Shown piece by piece: positions 15,156 through 23,614 of a stretch of 64,000 bases of DNA. The DNA is from Hymenobacter taeanensis (GTDB taxonomy: Bacteria; Bacteroidota; Bacteroidia; Cytophagales; Hymenobacteraceae), in the NCBI RefSeq assembly GCF_013137895.1, contig NZ_CP053538.1:4743001-4807000 (forward strand), read 5' to 3'. The notes below the pieces were generated by a model. That model was given only the letters and a program-made list of their open reading frames with translations. It searched no databases and had not been told where the DNA came from. How positions within the stretch are numbered: position 1 is the stretch's first letter; the number at the start of each line of letters is the position of its first letter. The position numbers were made by a program, and so were the translations under genes.

Positions 15156-17330
15156 ATGTTAGAACAACTTTCCCTGGCGGTGATAATCATCGCTGCCATC
15201 CTTGTGTTGGGTTTTCTGGCCATTGTGGCCCGTATGTACCAGAAGGCTGTGCAAGGCGAGGCCCTGGTGCGCACCGGTATGGGCGACACCCAGGTATCCT
15301 TCAGCGGCATCTTTGTGGTGCCCGTGCTCCACAAGCTGGAGGTGATGGACATTAAGCTGAAAACCATTGTTATTTCTCGCGCTGGCTCTGAGGGCTTGGT
15401 TTGCAAAGACAACCTGCGGGCCGATGTGAAGGTGAATTTCTTTGTGCGGGTAAACAAAACCGAGCAAGACGTTATCAACGTGGCCCAGAGCATTGGCGCC
15501 CACCGGGCCTCTGACCCAGCCGCCCTGGAAAGCCTCTTCGACGCTAAGTTTTCCGAAGCCCTGAAGACCGTAGGCAAGCACTTTGACTTTATTGAGCTTT
15601 ATAACTCCCGCGAGCAGTTCAAGCAGGAAATCCTGCGCATCATCGGTACCGACCTCAACGGGTACGTCCTCGACGACTGCGCCATCGACTACCTGGAGCA
15701 AACCCCACTCACGGCCCTGAATCAGGACAACATCCTCGACGCTGAGGGCATCAAGAAGATCATTGCCCTCACCTCGGAGCAGAAGATTCAGGCAAACTCT
15801 ATTCAGCGGGAGCAGCAGAAAACCATCAAAAAGCAGGATGTGGAGGCTCAGGAAACCATTCTGCAGCTTGAAAAGCAACTGATTGAAAACCAGGAAAAGC
15901 AGAAGCGCGAAGTAGCCAACATCAGAGCCCGCGAAGTAGCGGAAGCGGCCAAAGTGCAGCAGGAAGAAACCCTGAAGTCGGAAAAAGCACGCATTGCCAC
16001 CGAGGAGGAAGTGCGTATTGCCGAGCAGAACCGCGACCGGCAGGTACTGGTAGCCGAGCGCAACAAAGAGCGAACCGATGCCGTGGAAACGGAGCGCGTA
16101 GCCCAGGCCAAAGCACTGGAAGCCAACGAGCGGGAGCGGATTGTAGCTCTGGCACAGATTGAAAAGGAAAAGGCGCTGGAGGAAGAGAAGAAAAATATCC
16201 AGACCATCATCCGCGAAAGAATTACGGTGGAAAAAGCCACGGTAGTCGAAGAGGAAAAGATCAAAGACACTCGCGCCCAGGCCCAGGCCGACCGCGAAAA
16301 GCTGGTAGCCGTAACTGCTGCCCAGCAGCAAAACGACACGGCCACGATTAACTTTGTGGGCACCGCCGAAATGGAAAAGCAAGGTGCCGAGTTCCGGGCC
16401 AAGCAAGCCCTCATCGACGCGGAGGCCGAGAAAGCTGCCGCTGAGTTTAAAGCTCAGGCCATCCGCACCCTGGCCGAAGCCGAAGCCAGCAAAGCCGCCG
16501 CCGTAGGCCTGGCCGAAGCCCAGGTGATGCAAGCCAAAGCCACTGCCCGCCAGAAAGAAGGTGAAACCCAGGCCAACGTGCTCCAGCTCACTGCCGCCGC
16601 TGAGGCTCAGGCCATCCAGGCCAAAGCCGGTGCCCAGGCCGAAGCCGACGAGAAGCTGGGCCTGGTAGCCGCCAAAGTCAACCGCGAAAAAGGCCTCGCC
16701 GACGCTGACATTATCCAAGCCAAAGCCGACGCCGACCAAAAGAAAGGCCTGTCCGAAGCCGCCGTATCGGAGCAGAAATTCGCGGTGGAAGCCAAGGGCA
16801 TCGAAGCCAAGGCCGACGCCATGAAAAAGCTCGACGGCGTGGGCAAAGACCACGAGGAGTTCAAGCTGCGCCTCGACAAGGAGAAGTCGGTAGAGCTGGC
16901 CCAGATCAGCATCCAGAAGGATATTGCCGCCTCCCAGGCCGACGTTATTGGCGAGGCCCTCAAAGCCGCCAAGATCGACATTGTGGGTGGCGAAACGATG
17001 TTCTTCGACCAGATCATCGGCTCCATCACGAAAGGCAAAATGGTAGACCGCGCCGTGCACAACTCTGAAGTGCTGGGCACCGTGAAAGACGCCTTCTTCT
17101 CCGTGGACGGCAACGGTGGGGGCGACTTCAAAACCAACCTGCGCCGCTTCGTAGATCAGTTCGGCCTGAGCTCCGAGGACATGAAGAACCTGAGCGTTTC
17201 AGCCCTCCTGCTGAAGATGATGAACCAGGCCGGCGACGACGCAACCCGTGCCACGATTACGCAACTGGCCGGTACCGCTACGGCGCTAGGCATCAGTGAC
17301 AAGCCGGCGAAGATGCTGGAGCTGAAGTAA
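15156..17330 (+). CDS. flotillin/YqiK-like SPFH-domain protein
   Basis: 724 aa. Residues ~5-27 form one membrane segment, followed by an SPFH/band-7 domain (EALVRTGMGDTQVSFSGIFVVP ... NFFVRVNKTEQDVINVAQ) to ~200. Residues ~210-560 are a long Glu/Ala/Lys coiled coil with degenerate AEA(x)KA repeats, and a flotillin-type C-terminus (GSITKGKMVDRAVHNSEVLG) follows. Flotillins form large membrane-bound cages and organise lipid domains. With PspA, YqiJ-like and AAA ATPase neighbours it belongs to a membrane-integrity module. A 633-codon reverse frame beneath it comes from codon bias. A palindromic repeat begins at the very next base after the stop codon. Confidence 0.92.
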   Translation: MLEQLSLAVIIIAAILVLGFLAIVARMYQKAVQGEALVRTGMGDTQVSFSGIFVVPVLHKLEVMDIKLKTIVISRAGSEGLVCKDNLRADVKVNFFVRVNKTEQDVINVAQSIGAHRASDPAALESLFDAKFSEALKTVGKHFDFIELYNSREQFKQEILRIIGTDLNGYVLDDCAIDYLEQTPLTALNQDNILDAEGIKKIIALTSEQKIQANSIQREQQKTIKKQDVEAQETILQLEKQLIENQEKQKREVANIRAREVAEAAKVQQEETLKSEKARIATEEEVRIAEQNRDRQVLVAERNKERTDAVETERVAQAKALEANERERIVALAQIEKEKALEEEKKNIQTIIRERITVEKATVVEEEKIKDTRAQAQADREKLVAVTAAQQQNDTATINFVGTAEMEKQGAEFRAKQALIDAEAEKAAAEFKAQAIRTLAEAEASKAAAVGLAEAQVMQAKATARQKEGETQANVLQLTAAAEAQAIQAKAGAQAEADEKLGLVAAKVNREKGLADADIIQAKADADQKKGLSEAAVSEQKFAVEAKGIEAKADAMKKLDGVGKDHEEFKLRLDKEKSVELAQISIQKDIAASQADVIGEALKAAKIDIVGGETMFFDQIIGSITKGKMVDRAVHNSEVLGTVKDAFFSVDGNGGGDFKTNLRRFVDQFGLSSEDMKNLSVSALLLKMMNQAGDDATRATITQLAGTATALGISDKPAKMLELK

Positions 17331-17524
17331 CCTCACCCCCGGCCCCCTCTCCTCGGGGAGAGGGGGAGCCACGGCGACGTAGGACCGTATTTTTATTTGG
17401 TATATACCTTATTCTACTTCACTTATGCCCTCAGAAGATATCAATGATAATCTCAGTTCAGACGGCATAGAATATAGTCGTCAGGCTCCCCCTCTCCCTG
17501 AGGAGAGGGGGCCGGGGGGTGAGG
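17331..17524. repeat. composite palindromic element (repeat-spacer-inverted repeat)
   Basis: 17331-17370 reads CCTCACCCCCGGCCCCCTCT and continues CCTCGGGGAGAGGGGGAGCC; 17484-17524 is the inverse (GGCTCCCCCTCTCC ... GGGGTGAGG). They bracket a 113-nt AT-richer spacer and together form a MITE-like unit with ~40-bp terminal inverted repeats. Each arm can also fold on itself (CCCCCTCTCC/GGAGAGGGGG). It abuts the flotillin stop codon and precedes the DUF559 gene by 13 nt. Confidence 0.75.
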
Positions 17525-17537
17525 TACCCCCTACCGC

Positions 17538-17924
17538 ATGTTTACCACCGATGCCATTCGCTGGACACAACACCTAAAAAACTACGCTCGCACCAACCGC
17601 AAAAAGCCTACTGAAGGTGAAGACCATCTTTGGCAAGAATTGCGCAACCAAAAGCTAGGGATACGCTTCCGTCGTCAGCATGCCATCCAAAAATTTATCG
17701 TCGATTTCGTCTGCCTGGAGGCTTGGTTGATTATTGAAGTCGATGGTAGCATTCATGATGAAGCAGGGCAAGTCGAGTATGACGACGGCCGCACGCACGA
17801 CTTGCAGGAGGCCGGCTTTCTAGTCCTGCGCTTTGCCAATGAAGATGTGCTGCACAACACGCCTCAAGTTCTGCAAACCATCAAGGAGCACCTGAAAACG
17901 CTTCTACCAACCTACTCAAGGTAA
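17538..17924 (+). CDS. DUF559 (Vsr-like) endonuclease-fold protein
   Basis: 128 aa. It shows the whole DUF559 signature: an N-terminal KNYARTNRKKPTEGEDHLWQELRN helix, then LGIRFRRQHAIQKFIVDFVCLEAWLIIEVDGSIHD with the catalytic Asp/Glu/Asp pattern of the restriction-endonuclease-like fold, and DDGRTHDLQEAGFLVLRFANEDV. The D...ExD residues look intact, so it may be active. It lies exactly between two copies of the C/G-rich palindromic repeat (17484-17524 and 17968-18009). DUF559 genes are often scattered in genomes next to short repeats; a role in moving or repairing at those repeats is inference. It is not obviously part of the envelope cluster it interrupts. Confidence 0.88.
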   Translation: MFTTDAIRWTQHLKNYARTNRKKPTEGEDHLWQELRNQKLGIRFRRQHAIQKFIVDFVCLEAWLIIEVDGSIHDEAGQVEYDDGRTHDLQEAGFLVLRFANEDVLHNTPQVLQTIKEHLKTLLPTYSR

Positions 17925-17967
17925 TTAGCCTAGCCCTTACCCCACATCAAACCATCCGCGCCGCCGT

Positions 17968-18009
17968 GGCTCCCCCTCTCCCCGAGGAGAGGGGGCCGGG
18001 GGGTGAGGT
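17968..18009 (-). repeat. single palindromic repeat arm between DUF559 and ATPase genes
   Basis: GGCTCCCCCTCTCCCCGAGG and onward to GGGTGAGG, same orientation as the arm at 17484. It ends 8 nt before the ATPase start codon at 18017, so the leader of that mRNA would fold into a strong hairpin. Confidence 0.75.
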
Positions 18010-18016
18010 CCCACCC

Positions 18017-21000
18017 ATGGAACAACTCGAAACCGGCACCTACGAAATCCTGCGCAACCGCCTGCTCAAGAGCAGCTCCGACTTGCGTCAGCGCCTCGAC
18101 GCACTGAATACCGAGCGCAAGCAGGTGTTTGGGGCGGTGGATACCCGCCTGCTAGGCACCGGCCGCGTTACTACCGAAAACAACTGTGTGCCCTGGGACA
18201 TGGTGCCGGCAGGCCAGCGGTTTATCTTCGGGTACAATGTGGTGCTGGGGCTGAAGGCCGAGCCGGATCTGGCCGATGTGTTTGGGGTGTACGAATATGC
18301 CGAGCACGACTTTCGGCCGCTGGGGCTGGAGCTGCTGCAGAATCCGCAGTTTCTGGAGGAATTCCGCAACCTGTACCGCTACTACAAGAACACCCAGTTC
18401 GTGAAGTTCGCGGTGATTGGGGCGCACCTGTTCATGGTGTTTCGGGTGGGCAAGAGCGCCTCGGATGTAAAGACGTTCAAATGGCTGATACAGGGCGACA
18501 CGCTCACCTACCTTGATAACCGCTCCGACCACGAGTACACCTTCCCGCCCCAGCACGAGTTTCAGTGGAAGCGCGCCACCCGCGACATGCAGCGCGGCGG
18601 CAAGCACCCCCACATCAGCATTGAGGACAAGGTGTTCGTGGAGACGATTGGCGGCGACCTGACCATCAAGGTGGAGGACAATACCAGCACCGGGCAGGGT
18701 ATTCTGAGCGAGCCGGTAGACGATAAGGACCAGACCCTGGACGACTCGGAAATCTACTTTGCGGTGGTGGGCAACCTGATTCTGCTCAAAATCCGGCCTT
18801 ATCAGGAGCAGCAGTACCGCTACTTCATCTTCAACTTCAAGCTTAAAACCGCCCAGCGCCTCGATGCGCTGGCCGATGCCTGCGTGCTGCTCCCCGACGG
18901 ACAGGGCCTGATTTTCCCGCACGGCTTCTACCTACAAACCGGCGACAACAAGCTCTTCGACAATGGCCTGCGGGAGATGCTGTTTGAGAAGCGCGTCGTG
19001 TCGCCGAACGGGGAGGATTTTCTGTACGTGTTCTACAACAAGGACCAGGGCACCTACCTGCTGCTGAGCTACAACCGCATTGCTCAGCGCGTAGATAACC
19101 CGATTGTGTGCCACGGCTACGCCCTGTTTGAAAATGGGGAGCTGTGCTACTTCCGGGCCGATGACGAACCCAAGAAGCACCACGCCGTGCAGATCTGGCA
19201 GACGCCCTACACGGCCCCGGATTTCGAGCTACCCGTCACCTCCGATTCCTACCTCTACAAGCTGGGCAACAAGGAGATTGTGCGGGCTATGAGCGAAGTG
19301 CAGGAAGTCCTGACGCTGACCAGCAAGGACGACTCTTACGCCGGCCTCTACCTGGATTTAATCCGCCAGACGACTAGCCTCACCGACGCCTACCACTGGC
19401 TGCGTGAGCCGGCGGCTCAGGCCCTGGCCGAGCCGCTGGGCGAAATTCGGCAGACGGCTACAGCGGCCGTGGAGGAGTTTGAGAAGGTGCAGAGCATCCG
19501 CAAAAACACCGCTCAGCAAACCCAAACCGTTTTCCAGAAGGCCGACGAGCTAATCGGCCGCATCCGCCGCTCGGCGCCCGATACTGTGACGGAGTTTGTG
19601 CAGCTATTGGGCGAGCTGCGCGGGGTGCGGGGCGAGGTAATTTCCCTGAAGGAGCTGCGCTACGTGGAGCTGCCGGCTGTGGAGCAGCATGCTACTGGCC
19701 TAGAGGAGCTGAGCAAGGAAGTAGCCACTCAAACGGTGAACTTCCTGCTGAAGCCCGATGCCCTCACGCCCTACGCCCAGCGCGTGCAGGCCATTGCCGA
19801 CGGCGTGGAGCAAGTGCAGAAAACCGTGGAGGCCGACCAGCGCGAGCAGGAAGCCACCGCCGTGGCCCGGGAGCTAGAGCTGCTGATTGAAGTAGTGAGC
19901 AACCTGCCCATCCCCGACCCCACCCAGACCACGGCCATCATCGACAACATCTCGACGGTGTACGCCCGCTTCAACCAGATTCGGGCGGCGCTGAAAAGGC
20001 GGCGGCAGGCCCTGGCCGGCACTGAGGCCCAAGCCGAGTTTACCGCCCAGCTCAAGCTGCTGGAACAGGCCCTCACCAACTACCTTGACCTAGCCGACAC
20101 CCCCGCCAAGTGCGACGAGTACCTAACTAAGCTCATGGTGCAGTTGGAGGAGCTGGAAGGCAAATTTCCCGACTTCGACCAGTTTATTGAGCAGCTCACT
20201 AGCCGCCGCGAGCAGGTAGTAGAAGCTTTTGAATCGAAGAAAACCGCGCTGGTAGCCGCCCGCAACCAGCGCGCTACGGCCCTGCTGCAAAGCGCCGAGC
20301 GGCTGCTGAAAGCAGTACAGAGCCGTCTCACCCGCCTGGAATCAGTAGCGGATATCAATGGGTACTTTGCTGCCGACGTGATGGTGGAAAAGGTGCGCCA
20401 GACTGCCCAGGAGCTGCTTAACCTCGGCGACTCAGTGAAGGCCGACGACGTGCAGAGCCGCCTGAAAACCCTGCGCGAAGACGCCGTGCGCCAGCTCCGC
20501 GACCGGGCCGACCTGTTTGCCGACGGCGGCCAGACGCTTAAGTTCGGTCCCCACGCCTTCACCGTAAATACCCAGCCCCTGGAGCTGACCGTGGTGCTGC
20601 GCGACGACGCCCTGCATTACCACCTCACCGGCACCAACTTCTTCCAGAAGATAACCGACCCTACCCTGCTGGCTGCTAGACCAGTCTGGGAGCAAAACGT
20701 GTTGTCGGAAAACCAGGATGTGTACCGGGCCGAGTTCCTGGCTTGGCGCATTCTGCAAGCAGCCCAGCACCCCGCGCCGGCCGATGCGGAAGCGGGCCGC
20801 CCCGCCGTGCTGTCGGTTACCGAGCTAGGCCACCTCAGCGCCGCCGAGCTACTGGCCTACGTGCAGCAGTTTATGGCCGCGCGCTACCAGGAAGGCTACC
20901 TCAAAGGCGTGCACGACCACGACGCCGCCCTGCTGCTCACGGCCCTGGTGCGCCTCACTCGCACGGCAGACTTACTTCGCTACCCCGCCGACACCCGCGC

Positions 21001-21754
21001 TGCTGCGGCCCTCTACTGGCTTCGCTTCGCTGACCCCGACCAGCGCGCCCACTGGGAGCGGCAGCTGCAGGGCATCGGGGTGCTGCTGCAGGTATTCCCC
21101 GATTCGCAGGAGTTCGATGAGTTGAAAACCGAGCTGCAAGCCGCCGTGGATACCTTTGCCCAGCAAACCGGCCTCTTCACCCTAGGCCAGGTAGCGGAAG
21201 CCGGCGACTACCTCTTCCACGAGCTGACGCACACCGGCACCTTCATCATTGCCGCCGAAGCCGCCGAGCTGTACCAGCAGTTCCAGAAGCAACTGCAGGA
21301 ACGCCAGGCCACGGAGCTGTTTCAGCAGTCCATCGACCAGCTTCGCGACCAGCCGGTAGCGCAGTTCAATTTGGTGCGGCAGTGGGTGCAGGCGGTGCAC
21401 CTCACCCCCCCGGCCCCCCTCTCCTCAGGGAGAGGGGGGAGCCAGCCGTCAGCAAATGGCAGTGGCCTAGCCCAAAGAGAAAATTACAATCTATCGAACA
21501 ACAATCGTCAGGCTCCCCCTCTCCCCGAGGAGAGGGGGCCGGGGGTGAGGTTGCCGTCCTCCTGCTCACCCAAACCTACGACCCGGCCCGCGTCGTCCAC
21601 ACTCCCACCCGCGAAACCCTCACTGGCTTTCAGGGCAGCCACGCACGCCTCACCGACGACCGCAGCTACCACCTCAACTTCCCTGATTTCCGCCGCCGGC
21701 TCTTGCACCACGACCGGGTGCTGGTGCCGCAGTTCGACCAGTTTCAGGAGCTGA
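18017..21754 (+). CDS. DUF3686-type DNA-repair ATPase, N-terminal part of split gene
   Basis: Start ATG 18017 (MEQLETGTYEILRNRL); an earlier in-frame ATG at 17966 lies in the repeat. Up to about residue 1128 (nt 21399) the frame encodes the large N-terminal region of the Bacteroidota 'DNA repair ATPase' family (about 1,600 aa): a beta-rich DUF3686 part with YNVVLGLKAEPDLADVFGVYEY, then ~600 residues of coiled coil. After 21400 the frame enters a palindromic element and reads ~118 residues of low-complexity Pro/Ser/Thr in the wrong frame. The AAA domain continues one frame over from 21551. Removing about 155 nt (21397-21551) gives an uninterrupted frame. As it stands the product lacks its ATPase domain unless ribosomes or polymerase slip at the C7 run (21405-21411). 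Confidence 0.85.
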   Translation: MEQLETGTYEILRNRLLKSSSDLRQRLDALNTERKQVFGAVDTRLLGTGRVTTENNCVPWDMVPAGQRFIFGYNVVLGLKAEPDLADVFGVYEYAEHDFRPLGLELLQNPQFLEEFRNLYRYYKNTQFVKFAVIGAHLFMVFRVGKSASDVKTFKWLIQGDTLTYLDNRSDHEYTFPPQHEFQWKRATRDMQRGGKHPHISIEDKVFVETIGGDLTIKVEDNTSTGQGILSEPVDDKDQTLDDSEIYFAVVGNLILLKIRPYQEQQYRYFIFNFKLKTAQRLDALADACVLLPDGQGLIFPHGFYLQTGDNKLFDNGLREMLFEKRVVSPNGEDFLYVFYNKDQGTYLLLSYNRIAQRVDNPIVCHGYALFENGELCYFRADDEPKKHHAVQIWQTPYTAPDFELPVTSDSYLYKLGNKEIVRAMSEVQEVLTLTSKDDSYAGLYLDLIRQTTSLTDAYHWLREPAAQALAEPLGEIRQTATAAVEEFEKVQSIRKNTAQQTQTVFQKADELIGRIRRSAPDTVTEFVQLLGELRGVRGEVISLKELRYVELPAVEQHATGLEELSKEVATQTVNFLLKPDALTPYAQRVQAIADGVEQVQKTVEADQREQEATAVARELELLIEVVSNLPIPDPTQTTAIIDNISTVYARFNQIRAALKRRRQALAGTEAQAEFTAQLKLLEQALTNYLDLADTPAKCDEYLTKLMVQLEELEGKFPDFDQFIEQLTSRREQVVEAFESKKTALVAARNQRATALLQSAERLLKAVQSRLTRLESVADINGYFAADVMVEKVRQTAQELLNLGDSVKADDVQSRLKTLREDAVRQLRDRADLFADGGQTLKFGPHAFTVNTQPLELTVVLRDDALHYHLTGTNFFQKITDPTLLAARPVWEQNVLSENQDVYRAEFLAWRILQAAQHPAPADAEAGRPAVLSVTELGHLSAAELLAYVQQFMAARYQEGYLKGVHDHDAALLLTALVRLTRTADLLRYPADTRAAAALYWLRFADPDQRAHWERQLQGIGVLLQVFPDSQEFDELKTELQAAVDTFAQQTGLFTLGQVAEAGDYLFHELTHTGTFIIAAEAAELYQQFQKQLQERQATELFQQSIDQLRDQPVAQFNLVRQWVQAVHLTPPAPLSSGRGGSQPSANGSGLAQRENYNLSNNNRQAPPLPEERGPGVRLPSSCSPKPTTRPASSTLPPAKPSLAFRAATHASPTTAATTSTSLISAAGSCTTTGCWCRSSTSFRS

Positions 21755-23013
21755 AGAAGCAGCTGCTGGTGCGGGCCGCCCAGGATATGCGCCTGGAGGA
21801 TTTCCGTCCGCGTGTGCTTACCTCGTTTGTGCGCAATCAGCTAATTGATAAGGTGTATCTGCCGCTGATTGGAGCTAACCTGGCCAAGCAGATCGGGACG
21901 GCGGGAGAGGGCAAGCGCACCGACCTCATGGGCCTGCTCCTGCTCATCTCGCCGCCCGGCTACGGCAAAACCACGCTCATGGAGTACGTGGCCAACCGGC
22001 TAGGCCTCATCTTCATGAAGATCAACGGGCCGGCCATTGGGCACGCCGTAACCAGCGTAGACCCCGCCCAGGCCCCCAACGCCGGGGCGCGGCAGGAGCT
22101 GGAGAAGCTGAACCTGGCCTTCGAGATGGGCGACAACGTGATGATTTACGTGGACGACATTCAGCACTGCAACCCCGAGTTTCTGCAGAAGTTCATCTCG
22201 CTCTGCGACGCCCAGCGCAAGATTGAGGGCGTATACGAGGGCCGCGCCCGCACCTACGACTTCCGCGGCCGCAAGGTGGCGGTGGTGATGGCCGGCAACC
22301 CCTACACCGAAAGCGGTGACGTGTTTCAGCTGCCCGACATGCTGGCCAACCGCGCCGACATCTACAACCTCGGCGACATCCTGAGCACCGGCTCCGAGGA
22401 AGCCTTCCGCCTCTCCTACCTCGAAAACGCCCTCATCAGCAACGCCGCCCTGGGCCGCCTCGCCACCCAAAGCCCCCAGGACGTGCCCGCCCTCATCCGC
22501 CTCGCCGAAACCGGACAGCAAGACGGCTTGAGCTTCGAGGGCAACCACTCGCCCGAGGAGCTAAACGAGTACGTGGCAGTGCTGCAAAAGCTGCTGCGCC
22601 TGCGCGACGTGGTGGCCCGGGTGAATGCGGCCTACATTGCCAGCGCCGCCCAGGCCGACGCCTACCGCACCGAGCCGCCGTTCAAGCTGCAGGGCTCCTA
22701 CCGCAACATGAACAAGCTGGCCGAGAAAGTGCGCCCCGTCATGAACGACCAGGAAATAACCGACTTGCTGGCCGCCCACTACGAAAGCGAAGCCCAAACC
22801 CTAACCAGCGCCACCGAGGCCAACCTGCTCAAGCTGCGCGAGCTGCTGGGCTGGCTCACCCCCGCCGAGGAAACCCGCTGGCAGGAAATCAAAGCCACCT
22901 TCCGCGACAACCTCCGCAACTCCGGCGCCGGCCAACTCCTGCAGATGCTGGACAAGCTGGAGAACATTGCCGGCGGCCTGAGTGGGATTCGGGAGGCGTT
23001 GAAGCGGGAATAG
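21382..23013 (+). CDS. DUF3686-type DNA-repair ATPase, C-terminal AAA part
   Basis: The frame is open from a GTG at 21382, but authentic family sequence starts only at ~21555 (VLLLTQTYDPARVVHTPTRE). It holds the AAA domain: Walker A SPPGYGKTTLMEY (near nt 21950-21985), Walker B VMIYVDDIQH (near 22140), a sensor-like VAVVMAGNPYTESGD and an arginine-containing MLANRADIYNLGD. The C-terminus (LLGWLTPAEETRWQEI ... LLQMLDKLENIAGG) is duplicated twice downstream. It is the second half of the gene beginning at 18017. Whether it is translated alone is unknown; the first plausible starts lie in the inserted repeat. Confidence 0.85.
   Translation: MGAGGAPHPPGPPLLRERGEPAVSKWQWPSPKRKLQSIEQQSSGSPSPRGEGAGGEVAVLLLTQTYDPARVVHTPTRETLTGFQGSHARLTDDRSYHLNFPDFRRRLLHHDRVLVPQFDQFQELKKQLLVRAAQDMRLEDFRPRVLTSFVRNQLIDKVYLPLIGANLAKQIGTAGEGKRTDLMGLLLLISPPGYGKTTLMEYVANRLGLIFMKINGPAIGHAVTSVDPAQAPNAGARQELEKLNLAFEMGDNVMIYVDDIQHCNPEFLQKFISLCDAQRKIEGVYEGRARTYDFRGRKVAVVMAGNPYTESGDVFQLPDMLANRADIYNLGDILSTGSEEAFRLSYLENALISNAALGRLATQSPQDVPALIRLAETGQQDGLSFEGNHSPEELNEYVAVLQKLLRLRDVVARVNAAYIASAAQADAYRTEPPFKLQGSYRNMNKLAEKVRPVMNDQEITDLLAAHYESEAQTLTSATEANLLKLRELLGWLTPAEETRWQEIKATFRDNLRNSGAGQLLQMLDKLENIAGGLSGIREALKRE
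21400..21550. repeat. palindromic element inserted inside the ATPase gene
   Basis: Left arm 21400-21443 (CCTCACC ... GGAGCC) and right arm 21511-21550 (GGCTCC ... GGTGAGG) flank a 67-nt spacer, the same layout as 17331-17524. Both right arms are preceded by TCGTCA. C and G runs are longer here (C7, C6, G6 instead of 5). The element is free of stop codons in two forward frames, so both halves of the host gene read through it. The interruption changes frame. Confidence 0.85.
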
Positions 23014-23027
23014 ACACCATATACGTC

Positions 23028-23429
23028 ATGAAGAGTACTGATATCGTAGGTTTCATTCTTGTAGCGGTTCCTTGTGTGATTATTACACTGGTTTCCTTGT
23101 ACAGAGTGCGTCAAAAGTTTCGACTACAACGAACCGGCAAAATCGCGGCCGGCACAGTAATTTGGATTGAGCACGAAGCAGGCAAGTCTCCGGCTTTCTA
23201 TCCGGTAGTCCGCTTCCAGAATGCTCAGCAGAAATTGATAACAGTCCGCTCGAGCTTTGGCACCACGGCGGACCGCTACAAAGAAGGCGACGAAGTCACA
23301 GTGCGTTTTGATCCGGCCGACTCAAACAGCGTGAGTATTGATGGAGAGAGACTAAGCTTCGGCGACTGGATGACTGTTGCCTTCAGTATTAGCGGTTTGG
23401 TATACGCCGTATGGAAATATTTCCCTTAG
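23028..23429 (+). CDS. DUF3592 membrane protein
   Basis: 133 aa. N-terminal membrane segment (residues ~6-24), then a beta-rich DUF3592 domain (TGKIAAGTVIWIEHEAG ... FYPVVRFQNAQQKLITVRSSFG ... YKEGDEVTVRFDPADSNSVSI) and a second hydrophobic segment near the C-terminus. Proteins of this type are often accessory genes of unknown role, some next to toxins. It starts 14 nt after the ATPase stop and is followed 4 nt later by a duplicated fragment of the ATPase 3' end, so it looks like inserted cargo. Confidence 0.75.
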   Translation: MKSTDIVGFILVAVPCVIITLVSLYRVRQKFRLQRTGKIAAGTVIWIEHEAGKSPAFYPVVRFQNAQQKLITVRSSFGTTADRYKEGDEVTVRFDPADSNSVSIDGERLSFGDWMTVAFSISGLVYAVWKYFP

Positions 23430-23433
23430 ATAG

Positions 23434-23536
23434 CCTCCGCAACTCCGGCGCCGGCCAGCTCCTGCAGATGCTGGATAAACTGGAAAACATTGCCGGTGGC
23501 CTGAGCGAGATTCGGGAAGTACTAAAGCGGGGGTAG
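23434..23536 (+). pseudogene. second copy of the ATPase 3' end (fragment B)
   Basis: 103 bp matching 22911-23013, the last ~34 codons of the ATPase (LRNSGAGQLLQMLDKLENI ...) with its own TAG stop. By eye it differs at about one base in eight, mostly in third codon positions, so the fragment derives from a diverged homologue, not from a recent copy of the neighbour. No start codon or upstream part. Confidence 0.8.
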
Positions 23537-23543
23537 CGAACCT

Positions 23544-23614
23544 ATGTTGCGGAGAATAAGCGCTATATTCACCGCATCTTATGCGGAGAATAAATACATA
23601 TATTCATCAGCTGG
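23544..23614 (+). repeat. imperfect tandem repeat over the Fic start codon
   Basis: ATGTTGCGGAGAATAAGCGC (from 23544) and ATGCGGAGAATAAATACATA (from 23581) are two ~37-nt copies. Each goes on to TATATTCA and contains a GAATA ... TATTC inverted repeat. The second copy carries the Fic start codon. They could be paired operator sites or a duplicated 5' end; the first ATG is out of frame with the gene. Confidence 0.5.

Noticed and set aside
15159-17060. 633-codon open frame on the reverse strand under the flotillin gene
   Set aside because: It arises from the Ala/Glu/Lys codon pattern of the forward coiled coil; its translation has no domain and is unusually rich in Gly, Leu and Phe.
17331-21550. 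CRISPR array from the recurring C/G-rich repeats
   Set aside because: Only a few arms, in both orientations, with unequal spacers and gene content between; no cas genes.
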